Shown: positions 13,510 to 16,930 of the stretch, in pieces
Position numbering within the stretch: the stretch's first letter is position 1
Layout: the number at the start of each line of letters is the position of its first letter
Assembly: GCA_018333775.1 (NCBI GenBank)
Contig: JAGXSO010000103.1
Span: 1-16,930, forward strand
Source of the DNA: Truepera sp.
GTDB taxonomy: Bacteria; Deinococcota; Deinococci; Deinococcales; Trueperaceae
Reading direction: 5' to 3'
Length of the DNA: 16,930 bases
Notes under the pieces: model-generated
Database searches by the model: none
What the model was told of the DNA's origin: nothing
Seen by the model: the letters and a program-made list of their open reading frames with translations, nothing else
Program-made: the position numbers and the translations under genes

Positions 13510-13515
13510 TAGAAT
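13510..13515 (+). promoter_or_regulatory. -10 hexamer TAGAAT of the DUF4388 gene
   Basis: TAGAAT ends 6 bases before the GTG at 13522, with no Shine-Dalgarno. It lies just after the nitrilase stop. Spacing equals that at the RES antitoxin gene. Confidence 0.5.
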
Positions 13516-13521
13516 GACGGT

Positions 13522-14346
13522 GTGACCGGGACGCTCGGGCTCTTCTCGCTGGTGGATCTCTTTCAGCTCCTGACCGCTGCAGTGCGCACAGGGCGCTTAG
13601 TAATCGACCACCCTCAGGGGATTGCGCGGGTCTACTTCGATAAGGGCAAGATAGTCCACGCGGAGTTTGGCGGCCTTAAGGCCGAGGAGGCTATCTATGC
13701 GCTGTTTGCTGACGAGCGGGGCGCTTTTGAGTTTACCCTGGGCCTTAAGGCGCCCGTAGTGACTATTCGGGTAGGGACTGAAAACCTGCTTCTGGAGGCG
13801 ATCCGCCGCGTCGACGAGGCGCGCCGTGAGCAACCTGGGGCTACCCATACCCTGGCTGATGACGTAGTGCCGGTGCTAAATGAGCAAGCGTTCACTGCAG
13901 GCCGGGTTACCTTCAAGGCAGAGGAGGTGGCGCTGCTACGGTTAGTCGATGGTCGCCAAGATCTCCGACAGGTCGCTGATAGCGCTGGGATGCCCCTCTC
14001 CGAGGCGCGGCAAGTTATCACCCGGCTGCTCCAGGTCGGCGCCTTGACCATTAGCAACCGCAAACCGCGAGTAGCCCGGCTGGTGACCCGGCTCTCGCTT
14101 AAGGAGCTAGCGCCGGGCACGGCCGGGGTCGATAGCAATATCGTGGCGAGTTGGGCGCGGGTGCTGGGCTACCTGCCGATGCGCATTACCTGCAAGCGCC
14201 CCAACGGTAAGATCGAGAGTTTTGCGGTGGTCAGCATTGAGGAGGCTGGGCCGTTTATCCTGTTCTCGCGCGATACCCTCTTGGCCCGTGACCTGGCGGT
14301 CAACACCACCTTGCTGGTCAAGCCCGCGTCTGACGCCTCACTATAA
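13522..14346 (+). CDS. DUF4388 (PatA-like N-terminal) domain protein
   Basis: 274 aa with GTG start. Residues 1-95 form the DUF4388 domain: the opening TGTLGLFSLVDLFQLLTAA is followed by RTGRLVI and a VYFDKGKIVHAEFGG hairpin, then EEAIYALFADERGAFEF. A winged-helix-like part follows at about 130-175 (RQDLRQVADSAGMPLSEARQ then VITRLLQVGAL), then a small C-terminal domain. DUF4388 proteins are common in Deinococcota and are thought to act in two-component-like or motility regulation, without a known reaction. The TAA (14344-14346) is one base before the trmB ATG, so the two genes are co-transcribed and probably translationally coupled. TAGAAT 6 bases before GTG suggests its own promoter. Confidence 0.75.
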   Translation: MTGTLGLFSLVDLFQLLTAAVRTGRLVIDHPQGIARVYFDKGKIVHAEFGGLKAEEAIYALFADERGAFEFTLGLKAPVVTIRVGTENLLLEAIRRVDEARREQPGATHTLADDVVPVLNEQAFTAGRVTFKAEEVALLRLVDGRQDLRQVADSAGMPLSEARQVITRLLQVGALTISNRKPRVARLVTRLSLKELAPGTAGVDSNIVASWARVLGYLPMRITCKRPNGKIESFAVVSIEEAGPFILFSRDTLLARDLAVNTTLLVKPASDASL

Positions 14347-14347
14347 T

Positions 14348-15388
14348 ATGGCGACAACGACCCCGGAGAAAAGCGCCACCCTGTTGTCTTGGCGACGCCA
14401 TCAGTTCCCGCTTGATTGGCGGGTGCAGTTTGGCCGTGCCGCACCGCTGCACCTTGAGATCGGCTTTGGCGATGGCCGCTATACGGCGGCTCGAGCGGCA
14501 GCCCGGCCCGAGGAGGATTTTGTCGGCCTGGAGATCTCGATGGCCAGCTTGCAGCGGGCGCTGCGCCGCATTCGGCAAGCTGAACTGCCCAACGTGCGCC
14601 TCATTAAGCTCGGCGCCGAGTTTGCCGTACGTCACCTCTTTGCGCCGCAAGCCCTCGCTACCATCACGGTCAACTTCCCCGACCCCTGGCCCAAGGAGCG
14701 CCACCAGCGTAACCGCCTCTTAAACCAACGGTTCTTCCGCTTGGCGGCTAGCCGCTTAGCCACCGGCGGGGCGGTGCTCTTAGCTACCGACCACCCTGAT
14801 TACCTGGCCTTTGCCCGCGCCGAGGCCGCCGCTACCGGCCTCTACCTATCGCGTGAGGCCGAGCCGCCACCGGAGGTGCTCAAGACCAAATACGCGCTAA
14901 AATGGCAGGCCCAGGGCAAGCCGCTGTTTTATCACATCTTTGCGGTGCTACACCCGCCCCTTGAAGCCTTGGCACCGCTGGAAAGAAGTGAGACTATGCC
15001 CCACGCCCTACTTAGCGGTACACTCCCTGACCCTCTCACCATCGAAAAGCTGGTCATTCCTTATAGCGGCGGCTACGTTATCCTGCACGAAGCGCTGCAA
15101 AGCCTCAGCGACCCGCAGCGCCTGTTGGTGCGCGTTACCGTGGACGAGCCGGAGTTGCAGCAGCAACTCCTCGTCGAGGTGCAGCGCCGCGGCCCCGGCG
15201 AACTGATCGTGAAGCTTTCGCCCTTTGGCGATCCGGTCGTGACCGAGGCGGTTCACGGTGCGGTTCACGCCGTGACCGAGTGGCTTTTGACACTATCTAC
15301 CGAGCTGCGGGTAGTCAGCCGTGCCTATCGGGGTAGCTCGTCAGAGAAAATTCGAGAAAAGAGCGGAGAGGAGAGAGAAATAGAGTGA
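14348..15388 (+). CDS. trmB: tRNA (guanine-N7-)-methyltransferase TrmB with C-terminal extension
   Basis: 346 aa. The SAM-binding motif LEIGFGDG is at 36-43 and the family signature NFPDPWPKERHQRNRLL is at 109-125; the core domain ends near residue 205. TrmB methylates G46 of tRNA variable loops. E. coli TrmB is 239 aa, so this protein carries about 140 extra residues at the C-terminus. The extension contains IEKLVIPYSGGYVILHEALQ and a regular beta-alpha pattern, then a charged tail (SSSEKIREKSGEEREIE). Long TrmB proteins are known in Thermus, Deinococcus and Aquifex. The start at 14348 is chosen because the frame upstream (to 14222) overlaps the DUF4388 gene; it follows that stop by one base. 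TATAAT directly before ATG is probably chance. Confidence 0.87.
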   Translation: MATTTPEKSATLLSWRRHQFPLDWRVQFGRAAPLHLEIGFGDGRYTAARAAARPEEDFVGLEISMASLQRALRRIRQAELPNVRLIKLGAEFAVRHLFAPQALATITVNFPDPWPKERHQRNRLLNQRFFRLAASRLATGGAVLLATDHPDYLAFARAEAAATGLYLSREAEPPPEVLKTKYALKWQAQGKPLFYHIFAVLHPPLEALAPLERSETMPHALLSGTLPDPLTIEKLVIPYSGGYVILHEALQSLSDPQRLLVRVTVDEPELQQQLLVEVQRRGPGELIVKLSPFGDPVVTEAVHGAVHAVTEWLLTLSTELRVVSRAYRGSSSEKIREKSGEEREIE

Positions 15389-15450
15389 GGGCTTCCGCCG
15401 GACTTACAAACCTCCCGCCAAAACGCGCTAGGATTAGGCTTGGCTCAAGA

Positions 15451-15458
15451 GGAAGGAG
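15451..15458 (+). promoter_or_regulatory. Ribosome binding site of the binding-protein gene
   Basis: GGAAGGAG, followed by 7 bases and ATG at 15466. It is a clear Shine-Dalgarno and indicates a transcript with a leader, starting in the 77-base gap after trmB. Confidence 0.6.
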
Positions 15459-15465
15459 CCTACGC

Positions 15466-16930
15466 ATGATCTATCTCATTACTTTGATTCTCGGTATTAG
15501 CGGGCTGGCGTTAGCCCAAGCACCAACTCCCAGCCACGGCGAAACGGTCACGGCGGCCATCGTCGCCGAGCCGCCCGGCTGGGACCCCACCGTCTCCCAT
15601 TCGCAAGAGATTGCGCGCGTTGTCTACCACAACGTCTTTGAGGGGTTAGTGCGCTTTGATCGCCACGGCGCCATCAAACCGGCCTTAGCTACCGGCTGGA
15701 CGGTGTCTGAAGACGGCCTAAGCTGGGAGTTCAGCCTGCGCGAGGGGGTCAGATTCCACGACGGCCGCTACTTTACCGCTCAGGATGTGATCCACAAGTT
15801 CGAGCGGGCCAAAGACCCCAACTCCGGCCATATCAACCAGGCTCATTACCGCGCCATTAAGAGCATCACCGCAGACGGTAACCGAGTGACTTTTACCTTA
15901 AGCGAGCCGAGCGCCGGCTTCTTATTTAACCTGGCCCGCCCTGACGCGATCATCTACCCGGCGGGCAGCGAGGCGACTCAGCGCAGCCAACCGATCGGCA
16001 CCGGCCCGTTTAGATTTGTCGAATGGGTGCCCGGCAGCGAGGTGCGGCTGGAGCGCTTCGAAGAGTATTACCTGCCGGGGGTGCCGTACCTCGACGCCGT
16101 GACGTTTCGCATCATCAGCGACCCCAACGCTCAGCTAGCTGCGCTGCGCGCCGGCGACATCGACTTAATCGGCGTGGCACTAAGCCCAGAAAATGCCCTG
16201 CTGGTCCAGCGCGACCCTAATCTCAAGCTCACCCAGGGCACCGCCACTACCGAGATCACCCTGGCCATGAACAATTCGCGCGAGCCGTTTAGTAACCCGC
16301 TGGTGCGCCAGGCGATTACCCACGCCATCGACAAAGAGGCCATTGTGCAGGGGGCCATGTTCGGCTTTGGCACGGTGATCGGCACCCACGCTAGCCCGAC
16401 GGAGCCGTACTTTGTCGACCTCAACCCGTATCCGTTTAACCCTGAGCGGGCCCGGCAGCTCCTGGCCGAGGCGGGTTACCCTGACGGCTTTACCGTTAAC
16501 TTCGAGCTGCCCGAGCCTTACCACATCGAGCGCCGCACCGGCGAGGTAATCGCCCAGCAGCTCGCCGAGGTCGGCATCCGGGTTAATCTCAGCGTGGTGG
16601 AGTGGGGCACCTGGCTCTCGCGGATTTTCACTAACGCCGACTACGACATGACCATTATCGGCCACTCCGAGCCGCATGATATCGGCATCTACGGCAATCC
16701 CAACTACTACTTCCGCTACGACAGCCCACGGGTGCGCGAGCTGCTGGCTGCCGCCGAACGGGCCGGCAGTGAGGCCGAGCGGATCGCCCTGTTGCAGGAG
16801 GTCGCCAAGCAGATCGCCGAGGACGCTGTTAATGTGTGGGTCTTTAGCACCGCCTACCTGGTAGCGGCTAGGCGTGATCTCTACGGCTTCTGGGAGAGCC
16901 AGCCCACCCCCAGTATCAACATGACCGAGG
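15466..16930 (+). CDS. Family 5 ABC-transporter substrate-binding protein, partial
   Basis: At least 488 codons; it runs off the window. The signal peptide MIYLITLILGISGLALAQ (no lipobox cysteine) suggests periplasmic release. The mature part has the family 5 (SBP_bac_5) hallmarks: GWDPTVS near the N-terminus, HNVFEGLVRF, then WEFSLREGVRFHDGRYFTAQ, IGTGPFRFVEW, and the NPLVRQAITHAID then GYPDGFTVNFEL segments. Members bind oligopeptides, nickel, opines or oligosaccharides and deliver them to a two-permease, two-ATPase importer. Substrate type cannot be read from the sequence. The gene is on the plus strand after trmB with its own Shine-Dalgarno; the permease genes presumably follow to the right. 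Confidence 0.9.
   Translation, partial: MIYLITLILGISGLALAQAPTPSHGETVTAAIVAEPPGWDPTVSHSQEIARVVYHNVFEGLVRFDRHGAIKPALATGWTVSEDGLSWEFSLREGVRFHDGRYFTAQDVIHKFERAKDPNSGHINQAHYRAIKSITADGNRVTFTLSEPSAGFLFNLARPDAIIYPAGSEATQRSQPIGTGPFRFVEWVPGSEVRLERFEEYYLPGVPYLDAVTFRIISDPNAQLAALRAGDIDLIGVALSPENALLVQRDPNLKLTQGTATTEITLAMNNSREPFSNPLVRQAITHAIDKEAIVQGAMFGFGTVIGTHASPTEPYFVDLNPYPFNPERARQLLAEAGYPDGFTVNFELPEPYHIERRTGEVIAQQLAEVGIRVNLSVVEWGTWLSRIFTNADYDMTIIGHSEPHDIGIYGNPNYYFRYDSPRVRELLAAAERAGSEAERIALLQEVAKQIAEDAVNVWVFSTAYLVAARRDLYGFWESQPTPSINMTE

Noticed and set aside
14342..14347. TATAAT directly before the trmB ATG as a leaderless promoter
   Set aside because: With zero spacing a transcript would start inside the coding region; it overlaps the stop codon of the preceding gene and is probably chance.

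Overview
This is about 17 kb of GC-rich bacterial chromosome, with 13 largely intact protein genes, two toxin-antitoxin loci (one intact, one decayed) and several gene fossils. The most likely source is a member of the Deinococcota, perhaps of the Truepera side, but this is inference. Signs pointing there are: many genes with a -10 hexamer placed 3-8 bases before the start codon and no Shine-Dalgarno (leaderless mRNA style, known as abundant in Deinococcus); TrmB with a long C-terminal extension behind a DUF4388 protein; and the general gene content. No rRNA, tRNA, CRISPR array or insertion sequence was seen.

Layout. (1) 1-1109, minus: a BadF/BcrA-type sugar kinase whose stop overlaps the start of a GH4 6-phospho-glycosidase that leaves the window; probably a sugar phosphorylation and cleavage operon. 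(2) 1110-1247: a perfect 18-bp inverted repeat. (3) 1248-2860, minus: a small two-helix membrane protein and an RluD-type pseudouridine synthase. (4) 2894-3789, minus: an intact Xre/MbcA-type antitoxin and RES-type toxin pair (TTGA overlap) with its own near-consensus promoter. (5) 3790-5064: an accessory patch with an Ig/PKD-like C-terminal fossil, a truncated secreted-protein start, a VapBC-like pair with a nonsense codon in the PIN toxin and an apparent one-base frameshift in the antitoxin tail, and a very small ORF with its own -10 box.

(6) 5133-6128, plus: plsX (phospholipid synthesis), followed by what looks like the tail of a lost MscS-type channel. (7) 6213-12453, minus: a lipoprotein of unknown function, then lptD, lptG and lptF (transcribed lptF-lptG-lptD), an outer-membrane lipopolysaccharide or glycolipid export cluster with near-zero spacing. 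LptD keeps the adjacent C-terminal cysteine pair and an N-terminal CxxC. (8) 12504-15388, plus: a nitrilase-superfamily amidohydrolase, a DUF4388 regulator-like protein and trmB. (9) 15466 to the end, plus: a family 5 (peptide/nickel/sugar) ABC transporter binding protein cut by the window edge.

The main points of interest are the two adjacent toxin-antitoxin loci in different states of decay, the mutations that mark that decay, the repeated leaderless promoter layout, and a disulfide-competent LptD in a lineage usually regarded as LPS-free.
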